A stretch of DNA of 64,000 nucleotides from Microbacterium hominis NBRC 15708 (lineage in GTDB: Bacteria; Actinomycetota; Actinomycetes; Actinomycetales; Microbacteriaceae). A program made the position numbers and the translations under genes. The notes under the pieces are model-generated. The model searched no databases, had not been told where the DNA came from, and worked only from the letters and a program-made list of their open reading frames with translations. Numbering within the stretch: the stretch's first letter is position 1; each line of letters opens with the position of its first letter. Positions 33,259 through 42,285 of this stretch are shown piece by piece. The stretch covers positions 1 to 64,000 of the forward strand of contig NZ_BCWI01000011.1 of NCBI RefSeq assembly GCF_001592125.1, in the 5' to 3' direction.

Positions 33259-34743
33259 TCAGTCCCGGTCGACGAACCTCTGGTCGAGGATCCGGGCGAC
33301 GACCCGTTCGGCCGCACGCCCGTCGTCGCGGGCGTTGACGCGGGCGCGCCAGGTCGCATACCGGCCCGCGAACCGCTCCGGCACCGTCTCATCGGCGACC
33401 AGGCGCGTCAGCTCCTCCTGGGTCGTCGCCAGAGGCCCGGGCGCGTGCGCCGCGAGATCGAAGTAGAAGCCGCGCAGCCGCCCGCGGTAATGCTCGAGGT
33501 CGGGGGTGAAGAAGAAGATCGGCTTGCCGGTGGCGGTGAAATCGAACATCACGGACGAGTAGTCCGTGATGAGCGCATCGGCGATCATCAGCAGCTCGGA
33601 CGTGTCGGAGTGACCCGTGACGTCGACGACCCGCGGCCCGGGCGCATCGGCGGTGAGGTCCACCCCCGGCAGCAGCGTCCGCGAATGACCGCGCACCAGC
33701 ACCACCGAACCGGTGGCTTCGGCGAACGCCGGCAGGTCCAGGAAGTCGACGATCTGTTCGCGGTCGTCTCGCCACGTGGGTGCGTAGAGGAGCACGTGTT
33801 CCGCGGCGCCGATGCCGAGCAGCGACCGGATCTCCTGCTGCCTGCTCCCGGTGCCTGCCGACAGCTCGTCGTTGCGGGGATACCCCTCCACCCAGATCGG
33901 ACGACGCAGGAACGCGTAGGCCGCGCGCAGCGTACGCGCGCCGTACTCGTTCTGGGCGAGCAGCACGTCCCAGCGGCGACTCTCGCGCACCACCGCGAGC
34001 ATCCGCCGCAGGTCGAAGCCCGGTCGGTGCAGGGCGAGGCGCTTGAGGGGCGTGCCGTGCCAGGTCTGCAGCACGCGTTGGCCGGGACGGCGCACGTAGC
34101 GTCGCCGCAGCCAGTCGTTGACCACGAGCAGACGCGCCGACGCTCGCGCGCGCCACCACTGCGGGCTGCCCTCGACCACGGCCACCGCACCGTCGGGCAC
34201 CGCCACCGAGAGGTCGACGACGCTCCAGTAGCGGGTCACCCCGGGAGCCGCACGCGCGAGTTCACGGTCGATCGCCCGCGGATTGCACCCGGCGATGCGC
34301 CCGTAGAAGCTCTCGAAGAAGACGGCGTTCTCCAGCTCGCCCCCCGGGCGCGTCGCATATCGGCGCTCGAGAGCGGCCTGCGCTTCGGCCGAGTCGTACG
34401 CGGCGTCGATCGGCGGACGCACCGTGAGCGTCCCGTCGCGGAGGGCGACGCGCATCGTCGAGGTCATGGTGTCGGCGATGGATGCCGCGGCCACCTCGCC
34501 GGCGTCGGCGCCGTCGAGGCGAAGGCGGTAGTCGCCGGTCGGCAGCGGCAGCTCGCGCTCGCCGCCGCGCGCCGAACGCAGGGGCAGCGCCGCGGTCCAC
34601 CCCCCGGTGCCGTCGGCGGCGGGACTCCCGTCCACCCGTGCACGCCGACCGGCGAGCACGGCGGCGTCGGGCAGCGTCCCCTCACCCTGCAGGACGAGCT
34701 CGGGGCCCGCCTCGGCGTGGCGGATCGACGCGGTGATCGTCAT
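33259..34743 (-). CDS. CDP-glycerol glycerophosphotransferase-family protein 2
   Basis: A 494-residue TagF-like polymerase. Residues 1-130 are a beta-rich extra domain; the transferase part has LQTWHGTPLKRLALHRPG, VLLYAPTWRDDREQ, VRGHSRTL and ADALITDYSSVMFDFTATGKP, the conserved DYSSxxFD signature. Its ATG overlaps the stop of the upstream paralogue (ATGA, 34740-34743), so the two are coupled and may act in sequence on one polymer (primase then polymerase), although neither order can be proved. Confidence 0.88.
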   Translation of the reverse strand: MTITASIRHAEAGPELVLQGEGTLPDAAVLAGRRARVDGSPAADGTGGWTAALPLRSARGGERELPLPTGDYRLRLDGADAGEVAAASIADTMTSTMRVALRDGTLTVRPPIDAAYDSAEAQAALERRYATRPGGELENAVFFESFYGRIAGCNPRAIDRELARAAPGVTRYWSVVDLSVAVPDGAVAVVEGSPQWWRARASARLLVVNDWLRRRYVRRPGQRVLQTWHGTPLKRLALHRPGFDLRRMLAVVRESRRWDVLLAQNEYGARTLRAAYAFLRRPIWVEGYPRNDELSAGTGSRQQEIRSLLGIGAAEHVLLYAPTWRDDREQIVDFLDLPAFAEATGSVVLVRGHSRTLLPGVDLTADAPGPRVVDVTGHSDTSELLMIADALITDYSSVMFDFTATGKPIFFFTPDLEHYRGRLRGFYFDLAAHAPGPLATTQEELTRLVADETVPERFAGRYATWRARVNARDDGRAAERVVARILDQRFVDRD

Positions 34744-35996
34744 GATCGCCTCTCCGCGGCGAGCGCCGCCTGAATCGCCCGGAACACGCGGGCGCTGCCG
34801 CCACCGTCGGCGACGTCGTGCACGCGCGCGCTCAGCGCGCGGGCCGCCGCCACACGCCGCGCGTGCTCGGCGGGATCGGTGAGGACCGCGCGCGTCTGGG
34901 CGATCGCCTCGTCCCAGGTCGTGGCGGGGGCCTCCCCCGACACGTCGCGGAAGGTTCCGTAGAAGCCGCGCGTCCGGGCGTAGGCGGCGAGGTCCGGGGT
35001 GAGGAAGACCGCGGGCACGGGGACGAGCGCCGCGTCGAAGACGATGGACGAGTAGTCCGTGATCAGCACGTCGATCGCCGGCAGCAGAGGGGTGACCTCG
35101 GCGACGAGGTCGGCTCCGAGAAGACGGATACGCTCCCCGGCGTGACGCGCGTAGGCGCCGGCGCCGTGCGGGTGCGACCGGATCAGGAGCACGGCGTCCG
35201 ACTCGGTCAGCAGGGCGCGAAGGCGATCCGCCTCGGCGGGCGTCGGGACGGCGGGATCGGGGGCGCCGTCGCGCCAGGTCGGCGCGTAGAGGATCAGCCT
35301 CGCCGTCCCGAGCGCACCGGTCGCCTCCGCGACGGCGGTGCGGGCGCGCGCACGCCGCTCGTCGGCGTCACCGGCGAAGAGCACATCCGTGCGCGGCTCC
35401 CCCGTCACGGGCACACGCGTCGAGGGGAGCCCGAAGGCGGACTCCAGGCGGCCCCGCACGAGCTGGGAGGCGGCGGGCAGCACGCGGATGCGCGACTGCG
35501 CGCGGCGGTACGCCGCGGTCACCACCCGTGTGAGGATCCGCTGGACGAGCGCCGGGAGACGGCGGGCGGTCACCTGCATCGTCACGGGTGCGTCCAGTCC
35601 CAGACGCTTCAACGGGATGCCGTGCCACAGCTGCACGATCACGCCGCCGGTCGCGGCGTAGCGGTTGACATCGCCGAAGCCGTGGGTGATCACGATGACC
35701 CCGGCACGCGCCGTCGCCCAGAACCCGCGCAACGACCCTTTGCGCGTCCACGGGATGCCGCGTGCCTGCGCCTGCAGGTCGTCGCGGACGGAACCGGTCA
35801 GCCACACCGCGCGCACGCCCTCGCCGCGCGCGTGCTCCCAGAGCGCCCATGCGCCGTCGCCGACGCCCCACGCGCACCCGAAGACCCACCGGTCGCGCGA
35901 GCGCGGGATCAGCAGGGTCGCGAGGCGCCCGCCGACGTACATCGGCACGCGCAGGAGCTTGCGGGCATTGCCGACGCCGAACGAGAAGGACGCCAC
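34740..35996 (-). CDS. CDP-glycerol glycerophosphotransferase-family protein 3
   Basis: A 418-residue member of the same family: VQLWHGIPLKRLGLDAP, LILYAPTWRDG, LIRSHPHGAG and IDVLITDYSSIVFDAALV. It starts at a GTG (35996) 6 nt after TAGGCT, in a strong hairpin that also looks like the terminator of the upstream htrA gene. First in a two-gene operon with the paralogue at 33259. Together with proteins 1 and 2 it indicates a poly(glycerol- or ribitol-phosphate) wall polymer. Confidence 0.88.
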   Translation of the reverse strand: MASFSFGVGNARKLLRVPMYVGGRLATLLIPRSRDRWVFGCAWGVGDGAWALWEHARGEGVRAVWLTGSVRDDLQAQARGIPWTRKGSLRGFWATARAGVIVITHGFGDVNRYAATGGVIVQLWHGIPLKRLGLDAPVTMQVTARRLPALVQRILTRVVTAAYRRAQSRIRVLPAASQLVRGRLESAFGLPSTRVPVTGEPRTDVLFAGDADERRARARTAVAEATGALGTARLILYAPTWRDGAPDPAVPTPAEADRLRALLTESDAVLLIRSHPHGAGAYARHAGERIRLLGADLVAEVTPLLPAIDVLITDYSSIVFDAALVPVPAVFLTPDLAAYARTRGFYGTFRDVSGEAPATTWDEAIAQTRAVLTDPAEHARRVAAARALSARVHDVADGGGSARVFRAIQAALAAERRS

Positions 35997-36024
35997 CCCG
36001 CGAGCCTATCGCGGGGTGGCGTCC
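35988..36024 (-). terminator. 16-bp perfect hairpin between htrA and a transferase gene
   Basis: Arms 35988-36003 and 36009-36024 are perfect complements (each 16 bp; inner part CACCCCGCGA/TCGCGGGGTG) around a 5-nt loop. It follows the htrA stop by 16 bp, as a terminator would, but has no T-run. It also contains the GTG start and the TAGGCT -10 of the next gene. Confidence 0.55.
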
Positions 36025-36040
36025 GAGCCTGAGGGCGTGC

Positions 36041-37621
36041 TTACGGCTGCAGCTCCCCGAGCGTGACCTCGGCGGAGGCCGTCTTGCCGTTGCGCTCGTA
36101 CACGATCGTGGCCTTCGAACCCGCCGCGAGCGCGCGCACCTGCGCGGTGAGGTCGGTCGCGTCGGTGATCGGGAACCCGTTGAACGACGTCACCACGTCA
36201 CCCTTCTGCAGCCCGGCGTTCGCCGCCGCGCCGCCCGAGGTGACCTCCGCGATGTAGGCACCCGCGGTCGTCGCGCCCTCCTGCGTGGCCGCGTCGCGGA
36301 CACCGGCGCCGAGCAGACCGTGCGTGGCCTTGCCGTCCTTGATCAGCTCGTCGGTCACGCGCTTGACGATGTTGGACGGGATCGAGAAGCCGACGCCGAT
36401 CGAGCCCGACTGGCCACTCGAGCTGGAGCCTCCCGCCGACGCGATGGCGACGTTGATGCCGATGAGCTTGCCCTCACCGTCGACCAGGGCACCACCGGAG
36501 TTGCCGGGGTTGATCGCGGCATCCGTCTGGATCACCGCGATCGAGATCGAGCTCGTCGCCGTGGTCTGCTGACCCTGGCCGAAGTCGAACTGGAACGGCG
36601 AGCCGTTCTCGCCCTGCTGCGGCGTCTGCTCCTGCGTGTCGCCCTCCGGAGCCGCCGACGAGGCGATCTGGATCGAGCGGTTCAGCGCGCTCACGATACC
36701 CGTGGTCACGGTGTTGGACAGACCGAGCGGCGCGCCGACCGCGACCGTCTGGTCGCCGACGTTGAGGTTCGACGAGTCGCCGAAATCGATCGGGGTCAGG
36801 CCGGATGCATCGGTCAGCTTGATCACCGCGAGATCGTACGTGGGGTCGGTCCCGACGATCGTCGCGGCGTAGACCTTTCCATCGGAGGTGGTCACCGAGA
36901 GCGTGGCGTCGGCGGTCTGGCCGTCGAGGGTGACGACGTGGGTGTTCGTCACGACGTAGCCGTCGGCGGTCAGCACCACACCCGAGCCGGTTCCGCCCGA
37001 CGAGCCCGACGTGGCCGAGATCGTCACGACGCTCGGGACCACCTTGGCCGCGATGGCGGTCGTCTGGTTCACCGACGAGGTGTTGTTGACCGTGACGGCC
37101 GCGGGCGCGCCGCTGATGACCGTCTGCGACTGCGGGAACAGCGACGCGCCGGCAGCGGCGCCGCCGATTCCGGCCGCTCCGCCCACGAGGGCGGCGGCGA
37201 CCATGATGCCGACGATCTTGCCGGCACCGATGCGCGCGGCGGGTGCCGCCGGCTCGGCGGTCGCGGTCGCGCCGTACGGCATGGTCGGCTGCGCACCGAA
37301 GGCCGCACCCGTGTAGGCGGGCGCCCCGTACGGCGACGGCTGCGCCGACGACGGGACGGTCGGCGCGGTGTACGGCGCGTTCGAGGAGTAGCCGGTGGGC
37401 GCGACGGCCGGCGCCTGTGCCGCCTGGGTCGCGGGCTGCTCCGGCAGCGGCGGGCGCTGCGGCGCGTCCCCGGCGTTCGCGACGGTCTCGGGGGCGGCCG
37501 GGGTCTCCGCGGCGGCGGGGGTCTCTGCGACGGCGGGCGTCTCGGCGCCCTGCGCGGCGGCGTCGTAGCCCTGCGCGGCGGCGTCCTGCGGGTCGGTGTT
37601 CGAGGGGGTGTTCTCGCTCAT
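36041..37621 (-). CDS. HtrA/PepD-like serine protease with PDZ domain
   Basis: A 526-residue membrane-anchored quality-control protease. Residues 1-130 are a Pro/Ala/Gln-rich cytosolic tail, about 134-160 one membrane helix. The trypsin-like domain has His228 (VTNTHVV), Asp263 (TYDLAVI) and Ser375 (NPGNSGGAL). A PDZ domain follows at about 430-520 (GLQKGDVVTSFNGFPITDATDL). Similar proteins degrade misfolded extracytoplasmic proteins in actinobacteria. The ATG at 37621 has AAGGAAG upstream. A hairpin 16 bp beyond the stop separates it from the CDP-glycerol genes. Confidence 0.93.
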   Translation of the reverse strand: MSENTPSNTDPQDAAAQGYDAAAQGAETPAVAETPAAAETPAAPETVANAGDAPQRPPLPEQPATQAAQAPAVAPTGYSSNAPYTAPTVPSSAQPSPYGAPAYTGAAFGAQPTMPYGATATAEPAAPAARIGAGKIVGIMVAAALVGGAAGIGGAAAGASLFPQSQTVISGAPAAVTVNNTSSVNQTTAIAAKVVPSVVTISATSGSSGGTGSGVVLTADGYVVTNTHVVTLDGQTADATLSVTTSDGKVYAATIVGTDPTYDLAVIKLTDASGLTPIDFGDSSNLNVGDQTVAVGAPLGLSNTVTTGIVSALNRSIQIASSAAPEGDTQEQTPQQGENGSPFQFDFGQGQQTTATSSISIAVIQTDAAINPGNSGGALVDGEGKLIGINVAIASAGGSSSSGQSGSIGVGFSIPSNIVKRVTDELIKDGKATHGLLGAGVRDAATQEGATTAGAYIAEVTSGGAAANAGLQKGDVVTSFNGFPITDATDLTAQVRALAAGSKATIVYERNGKTASAEVTLGELQP

Positions 37622-37721
37622 TGGTGCTTCCTTCTTCCCAAGTCCTGATCAGGATGTCGCGCGATTCTGTGTGTTGCTTATGTCCGCACCCCGCTGAGCC
37701 TATGCATGTAGCCTGAGCGCG

Positions 37722-38942
37722 ATGCGAGAGATTCCGGGCGCGTGGCGCCGTACCGCACAGGGCGCGGGACTGCTGTCGTCGGACGGTGTCGCGGCGCCGA
37801 CGATCTTCGCCGAGATGAGCGGCCTCGCCGCACGCACCGGCGCCATCAACCTCGGGCAGGGCTTTCCCGACGAGGACGGTCCTCGTGCCGTCCTCGACGC
37901 GGCGCGCGACGCGATCGCGGCCGGGTTCAACCAATACGCCCCCGGTCGCGGCGTGCCGGCGCTGCTCACCGCGATCGCGGCGCATCAACGGCGTTTCTAC
38001 GGACGAGAGCTCGATCCCGACCGCGAGATCCTCGTGACGGCCGGGGCGACCGAGGCACTGGCGGCCACTCTGCTCGCCCTCATCGACTCCCCCGACGACG
38101 AGGTCGTCGTCTTCGAGCCCTACTACGACTCCTACGCGGCGTGCGTCGCCCTGGCCGGCGCCCGGCTGGTGACGGTGCCGCTGGCGTGGCCGCGGTTCCA
38201 GCCGGATCTCGACCGGCTCGCAGCCGCCGTCACCGACCGCACCCGGATCATCCTCGTCAACGACCCCCACAATCCCACCGGGGCGGTCTTCGCGCCGGAG
38301 GTCCGCGCGGAGATCGTGCGCCTGGCCGAACGTCACGACGCCGTCATCGTCACCGACGAGGTCTACGAGCATCTCGTGTTCGACGCCCGGCACGAGCCGA
38401 TCGCGACGCTGCCCGGCGCCGCGGAACGCACGCTCACGATCTCGTCGGCGGGCAAGACCTTCTCCACCACGGGGTGGAAGGTCGGATGGGTGTCGGGGCC
38501 CGCGGCGCTGATCGACGCCGTCCTCGCGGTCAAGCAGTTCCTCACGTATGTGAACGGCACACCCTTCCAGCACGCGATCGCCACCGGCCTCGCCCTCCCG
38601 GACGACTTCTTCACCGGCATCGCATCGACGCTGCGCACCAAGCGCGACCTGCTCGCGGCGGGGCTGGATGCCGCCGGCTTCACGGTGTCCGAACCGGCCG
38701 GCTCCTACTTCACCGTCGCCGACGCGGCACCGCTGCTGAGTCCCGGCACCGATGCGGCGCAGTTCTGCCGCGAGCTGCCCGCGCGCGCCGGGGTCGTGGC
38801 CATCCCGCTCACGGCCTTCGCGAGCGCGTCGCACCGGGCCGACTACGCCACCCTCGTCCGCTTCGCCGCCTGCAAGCGCACGGAGGTCATCGAGGAGGCG
38901 AGCGCCCGGCTCGCCGCGATGGAGCCGTCACCGGGCCGCTGA
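37722..38942 (+). CDS. Class I/II pyridoxal-phosphate aminotransferase
   Basis: A 406-residue fold-type I aminotransferase. NLGQGFPDEDGP and FNQYAPGRGVPALL open the core; LVNDPHNPTGAVF and VTDEVYEHLVFD contact the cofactor; the Schiff-base lysine is in SSAGKTFSTTGWKVGW. The closest remembered relatives are kynurenine/methionine-type aminotransferases (YbdL) and the DapC group; the amino donor is unknown. TAGCCT lies 7 nt before the ATG. Divergent from htrA and convergent with the nitrilase gene. Confidence 0.9.
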   Translation: MREIPGAWRRTAQGAGLLSSDGVAAPTIFAEMSGLAARTGAINLGQGFPDEDGPRAVLDAARDAIAAGFNQYAPGRGVPALLTAIAAHQRRFYGRELDPDREILVTAGATEALAATLLALIDSPDDEVVVFEPYYDSYAACVALAGARLVTVPLAWPRFQPDLDRLAAAVTDRTRIILVNDPHNPTGAVFAPEVRAEIVRLAERHDAVIVTDEVYEHLVFDARHEPIATLPGAAERTLTISSAGKTFSTTGWKVGWVSGPAALIDAVLAVKQFLTYVNGTPFQHAIATGLALPDDFFTGIASTLRTKRDLLAAGLDAAGFTVSEPAGSYFTVADAAPLLSPGTDAAQFCRELPARAGVVAIPLTAFASASHRADYATLVRFAACKRTEVIEEASARLAAMEPSPGR

Positions 38943-38998
38943 GCACGGGCGGTCTACCGTCTCGTGCTCCTCGTGCACGGCGCCGTGTCAGCGTCGTG

Positions 38999-39802
38999 TC
39001 AGCGCGGTGCGACGTCGAAGCGCCGCAGCGCGAGCGCGGGATTGACCCGCCGGATGCGCTCGATCGTGCCGACGTCGGCGAAGCCGACCGCCACGTCGCT
39101 CGCGGTTCCGACGCCCGCGATCTCCACGCCCTGCGGATCCACGACCACCGATGCACCCACCCCCAGCGGCGGCGGGTGGTCGGCACCCGCGACGTACAGC
39201 GTGTTCTCGATCGCCCGCGCGTGCAGGAGCGTCCGCCAGTGGTGCTCCTTGAGGGGCCCGCGCACCCACTCGGCCGCCACGAGCACCACGTGGGCGCCCG
39301 CATCGGCGAGCACACGCGCCACTTCGGGGAAGCGCAGGTCGTAGCAGGTCATCAGCGCCACGGTCAGCCCGCCCACCTCGAAGGTCTCCGGAGCGCCGAT
39401 GGCCCCCGGTTCGACCCAGTCAGACTCCCGCTGGCCGAACGCGTCGTACAGGTGCAGCTTGTGGGAGACGGCGAGGATGCCGCCGGCATCGACGGCCACG
39501 ACCGCGTTGCGCACACGCCCGGCCTCGCCCCGTTCGACCAGGCCGGCCGTGACGACGAGGTCGTGTCGGGCGGCGATCGCCGTGAGATCGGTCACGAAGG
39601 GCCCGTCGAGCGACTCCGCGTTCTCGGCGAGCGAGGCATCGAACGGATCGACGAAGTAGCTCGCGTACTCCGGGAACGCCACGACCGCCGCGCCCCGCGC
39701 GGAGGCGGCGGCGGCGAGCTCGTCGATCACGCGCAGGTTGTCGGCCTTGTCGGCGGTGGGCGCGAACTGCGCCACCGCGACGCCCACGGCATCCGCTCTC
39801 AT
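38999..39802 (-). CDS. Carbon-nitrogen hydrolase (nitrilase superfamily)
   Basis: A 267-residue amidase of the nitrilase/omega-amidase fold. The catalytic triad is visible: Glu in VAFPEYASYF, Lys in SHKLHLYDAF and Cys in ALMTCYDLRFPE. Likely substrates are deaminated glutathione, alpha-ketoglutaramate-type amides or other small amides. The adjacent convergent aminotransferase would fit an omega-amidase pairing, but this is inference. The ATG at 39802 has GGGGAG upstream; the longer frame to 39943 adds an unrelated Arg/Gly leader. Confidence 0.9.
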   Translation of the reverse strand: MRADAVGVAVAQFAPTADKADNLRVIDELAAAASARGAAVVAFPEYASYFVDPFDASLAENAESLDGPFVTDLTAIAARHDLVVTAGLVERGEAGRVRNAVVAVDAGGILAVSHKLHLYDAFGQRESDWVEPGAIGAPETFEVGGLTVALMTCYDLRFPEVARVLADAGAHVVLVAAEWVRGPLKEHHWRTLLHARAIENTLYVAGADHPPPLGVGASVVVDPQGVEIAGVGTASDVAVGFADVGTIERIRRVNPALALRRFDVAPR

Positions 39803-39973
39803 ACCCGACTCCCCTCCGGCGCCGCCGGGCACGCAGCGGGGCACGAACGGGAGGGTGCGGTCACGACCCCATCCTCCCCCGCGGCGGCGACCTTCGGCAA
39901 TGCCCGGTTCGCGTGGCGAGGAGCGCCCCGTGTACACCGGCACTCCGAACCCGTGTTAGGCTATTCCTTGTGC

Positions 39974-40050
39974 CGCGGGGTGGAGCAGCTCGGTAGCTCG
40001 CTGGGCTCATAACCCAGAGGTCGCAGGTTCAAATCCTGTCCCCGCAACCA
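39974..40050 (+). tRNA. Initiator tRNA-fMet (CAU)
   Basis: Acceptor 5' arm CGCGGGG faces CCCCGCA, leaving the C1-A72 mismatch typical of initiators. The anticodon stem CTGGG/CCCAG with its three G-C pairs holds loop CTCATAA, anticodon CAT. CCA is encoded (40048-40050). A TAGGCT hexamer lies 11 bp upstream. Confidence 0.96.
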
Positions 40051-40071
40051 ATATCGCGTGTGTCACGCGGT

Positions 40072-40112
40072 CACGAAGAAGGCGTCCCCGATCCGGGGGC
40101 GCCTTCTTCGTG
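40072..40112 (+). terminator. Terminator after tRNA-fMet
   Basis: CACGAAGAAGGCG and CGCCTTCTTCGTG are perfect 13-bp arms with an inner CCCC/GGGG extension around GATC. No T-run follows, as is usual in high-GC actinobacteria. Confidence 0.75.
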
Positions 40113-40131
40113 TGCGCCGACCCGCGGCCGT

Positions 40132-40599
40132 TCACTCGACGAGCGCGTCGTCCATGTCCTCGAGGAAACGCGCGATCGCACGGAGCTCCTCGTCGCTGTA
40201 GCCGTCCATGACGTCGCGCATCTTCGCCATGCGCTGCCCGAGGTGGCGGGAGAACTCGCTGCGCGCGCGCTCGGTGAGCACGACGATGCGCGCCCGTCGA
40301 TCGGCGGGGTGGGGACGCCGCTCGATGTGTCCCCGCTCGCTCAGCCGGTCGAGCAGCTTCGTCGTGGATGCCGTGGAGATCGCGAGGTGCTTCGCGATCT
40401 CGTGGGGCGAGACCCATTCGCCGCGCTGCTCGCGCACGATGAGCATGCGCAGCGCCGCGAGATCGGACCCGTTCATGTCCATGTCGGAACGCAGCACGCC
40501 GTGCAGCCGATCCATAGAATCGCTGAAGGAGCGCACGGCGACCAACGCGTCGCGGACGAGTTCGTCGCGCTGCGTCGTCGGGATCCACCGGTCTGTCAC
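40132..40599 (-). CDS. MarR-family regulator divergent from the carotenoid operon
   Basis: A 155-residue winged-helix protein: LAALRMLIVREQRG, HEIAKHLAISTASTTKLLDRL as recognition region and RRPHPADRRARIVVLTERA as wing. The GTG at 40599 is preceded by AGGGGGG; another GTG at 40617 would add six residues. In Corynebacterium a divergent MarR-type protein, CrtR, represses the crt operon and is relieved by GGPP; position and family here match that case. The palindrome at 40643-40657 is the likely operator. Confidence 0.9.
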   Translation of the reverse strand: MTDRWIPTTQRDELVRDALVAVRSFSDSMDRLHGVLRSDMDMNGSDLAALRMLIVREQRGEWVSPHEIAKHLAISTASTTKLLDRLSERGHIERRPHPADRRARIVVLTERARSEFSRHLGQRMAKMRDVMDGYSDEELRAIARFLEDMDDALVE

Positions 40600-40642
40600 G
40601 CTGGACACCCCCCTCACTCGAAAGGTAGTATCCCTTAAAATC

Positions 40643-40657
40643 GCTAGCTAAACTAGC
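40643..40657. promoter_or_regulatory. MarR-type operator between marR and idi
   Basis: GCTAG-CTAAA-CTAGC is a perfect palindrome with 5-bp arms in the only AT-rich stretch of the divergent region, just upstream of the AAGGAGAA ribosome-binding site (40661) of idi. Confidence 0.6.
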
Positions 40658-40672
40658 AATAAGGAGAAGATC

Positions 40673-41221
40673 GTGTCCCCGACAGAATACGTGGTCCTGC
40701 TCGACGACAACGGGGACGAGATCGGCACGGCGCCGAAGGCCAGCGTGCACGGCACCGACACGGCTCTGCACCTCGCCTTCTCCTGCCACGTCTACAACTC
40801 CCGCGGCGAGACGCTCGTGACCCGCCGCGCCCTCGACAAGCTCACCTGGCCCGGAGTGTGGAGCAACTCCTTCTGCGGGCACCCGCGTCCCGCGGAGCCG
40901 GTGATGGATGCCGTGCACCGCCGCGCCGAGCACGAGCTGGGTCTGACCCTGCGCGACGTGCGGCTCGCCCTCCCCCTGTTCCGCTACCGCGCGGTCGACG
41001 CGAGCGGCATCGTCGAGCACGAGATCTGCCCGGTGTACACGGCACTCGTCGACGACGAGCCGCGGCTCAACCCGCGCGAGGTGGCCGAAGCGCGCTGGGT
41101 CGATCCGGCCGATCTCGCCGTGTCGTTGCGCGCCACCCCCTGGGCGTTCAGCCCCTGGCTCGTCCTGCAGGCCGAGCAGCTCGGCGTCTTCGAGCCCGCG
41201 ACGGTGCGGAGCGCGTCGTGA
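40673..41221 (+). CDS. idi: Isopentenyl-diphosphate delta-isomerase, type I
   Basis: A 182-residue Nudix-fold enzyme interconverting IPP and DMAPP, the first dedicated step of this operon. Catalytic Cys is in NSFCGHP and the second catalytic Glu in HEICPVY; HLAFSCHVYN supplies metal-binding His. The GTG at 40673 follows AAGGAGAA. Its stop overlaps the crtE start (GTGA). Confidence 0.96.
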   Translation: MSPTEYVVLLDDNGDEIGTAPKASVHGTDTALHLAFSCHVYNSRGETLVTRRALDKLTWPGVWSNSFCGHPRPAEPVMDAVHRRAEHELGLTLRDVRLALPLFRYRAVDASGIVEHEICPVYTALVDDEPRLNPREVAEARWVDPADLAVSLRATPWAFSPWLVLQAEQLGVFEPATVRSAS

Positions 41222-42285
41222 TCGCGTTGCTCGACGATGACGCGCGCATCAGCGTCGACGCCGCGATCGAGCGCGCCCTGAGCCGGCTGCAACGCCGCGC
41301 CGCTCCGCTCGGAGACGGCGCGAAGGCCCTCACCGCCGCGACCGCCGCGGCCGCCGCCGACGGCAAGCGGCTGCGCCCGGCTCTCGTCGTCGCCTCCTAT
41401 CGCGCCTTCGGCGGAGGTCGCGACGACGACACCACGGCACTGTGGGACGTCGCGGCCGCGCTCGAGCTGCTGCACACGGCATTCGTCGTGCACGACGACC
41501 TCATCGATCGCGATCTCGAGCGCCGCGGCATCCCCAACGTCGCCGGACGCTTCCGGACCCGAGCCCAGGCGTTCGGTGCCGGGCCCGAGCAGGCCGCCAT
41601 CGTGGGCGATGCCGCCGCCGTGCTCGCCGGCGACCTGCTGCTGTTCGAGGCCGCCCGCCTCGTCGCCTGCTGCGACGTCGACGAGACCACACGGCACGCC
41701 CTGCTGGAGATCATCGACGACGCGATCCTCGTCTCGGCCTCCGGCGAGCTCGCCGATGTCGAGCACGCCGCGCGCGCCGACTACCCCGACACCGATGCCC
41801 TTCTCGGGGCGGCGCACGACAAGACCGCCGCCTACTCCTTCGAGGCGCCGCTGCTCGCCGGAGCCATCATGGCGGGAGCACCGGCCGAGGCCCGCTCCCG
41901 GCTGTCGCTGGCCGCAGCCGACCTGGGTCTCGCGTTCCAGCTCGTCGACGACCTCATCGGCACGTTCGGGTCCCGCAGCCAGGCCGGGCGCGATCCGGGC
42001 GCCGACCTCCGCGAGGCGAAGCGCACGCCCCTCATCGCCCTCGCCCGCGACACGGCGGCCTGGCCCCGGGTCAGCTCCGCGCTGGCCGTCGCGCACACCG
42101 GGCCGATCGCCGTGCGGCGCGCCCAGCGCGAGCTCGAGGCCAGCGGGGCACGCGACCACCTGGTCGCCCTCATCGACGACCGGCTGCGCCGAGCGCGGAG
42201 CCGATCGGCCTCCCCGGCGCTGCCCCCGGCCGCGGTGACGCTGCTGGCGGAGGTCGCGAACGCGATCGAAGGGCGCATCCCGTGA
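41218..42285 (+). CDS. crtE: Polyprenyl (geranylgeranyl) diphosphate synthase
   Basis: A 355-residue trans-prenyltransferase that condenses IPP onto DMAPP up to GGPP. First Asp-rich motif DDLIDRD preceded by FVVH; the second motif is in FQLVDDLIG, with one Asp of the usual DDxxD changed in spacing; GKRLRPAL binds IPP. The GTG at 41218 overlaps the idi stop and its own stop overlaps crtB (GTGA, 42282-42285). Length is in range. Confidence 0.93.
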   Translation: MIALLDDDARISVDAAIERALSRLQRRAAPLGDGAKALTAATAAAAADGKRLRPALVVASYRAFGGGRDDDTTALWDVAAALELLHTAFVVHDDLIDRDLERRGIPNVAGRFRTRAQAFGAGPEQAAIVGDAAAVLAGDLLLFEAARLVACCDVDETTRHALLEIIDDAILVSASGELADVEHAARADYPDTDALLGAAHDKTAAYSFEAPLLAGAIMAGAPAEARSRLSLAAADLGLAFQLVDDLIGTFGSRSQAGRDPGADLREAKRTPLIALARDTAAWPRVSSALAVAHTGPIAVRRAQRELEASGARDHLVALIDDRLRRARSRSASPALPPAAVTLLAEVANAIEGRIP

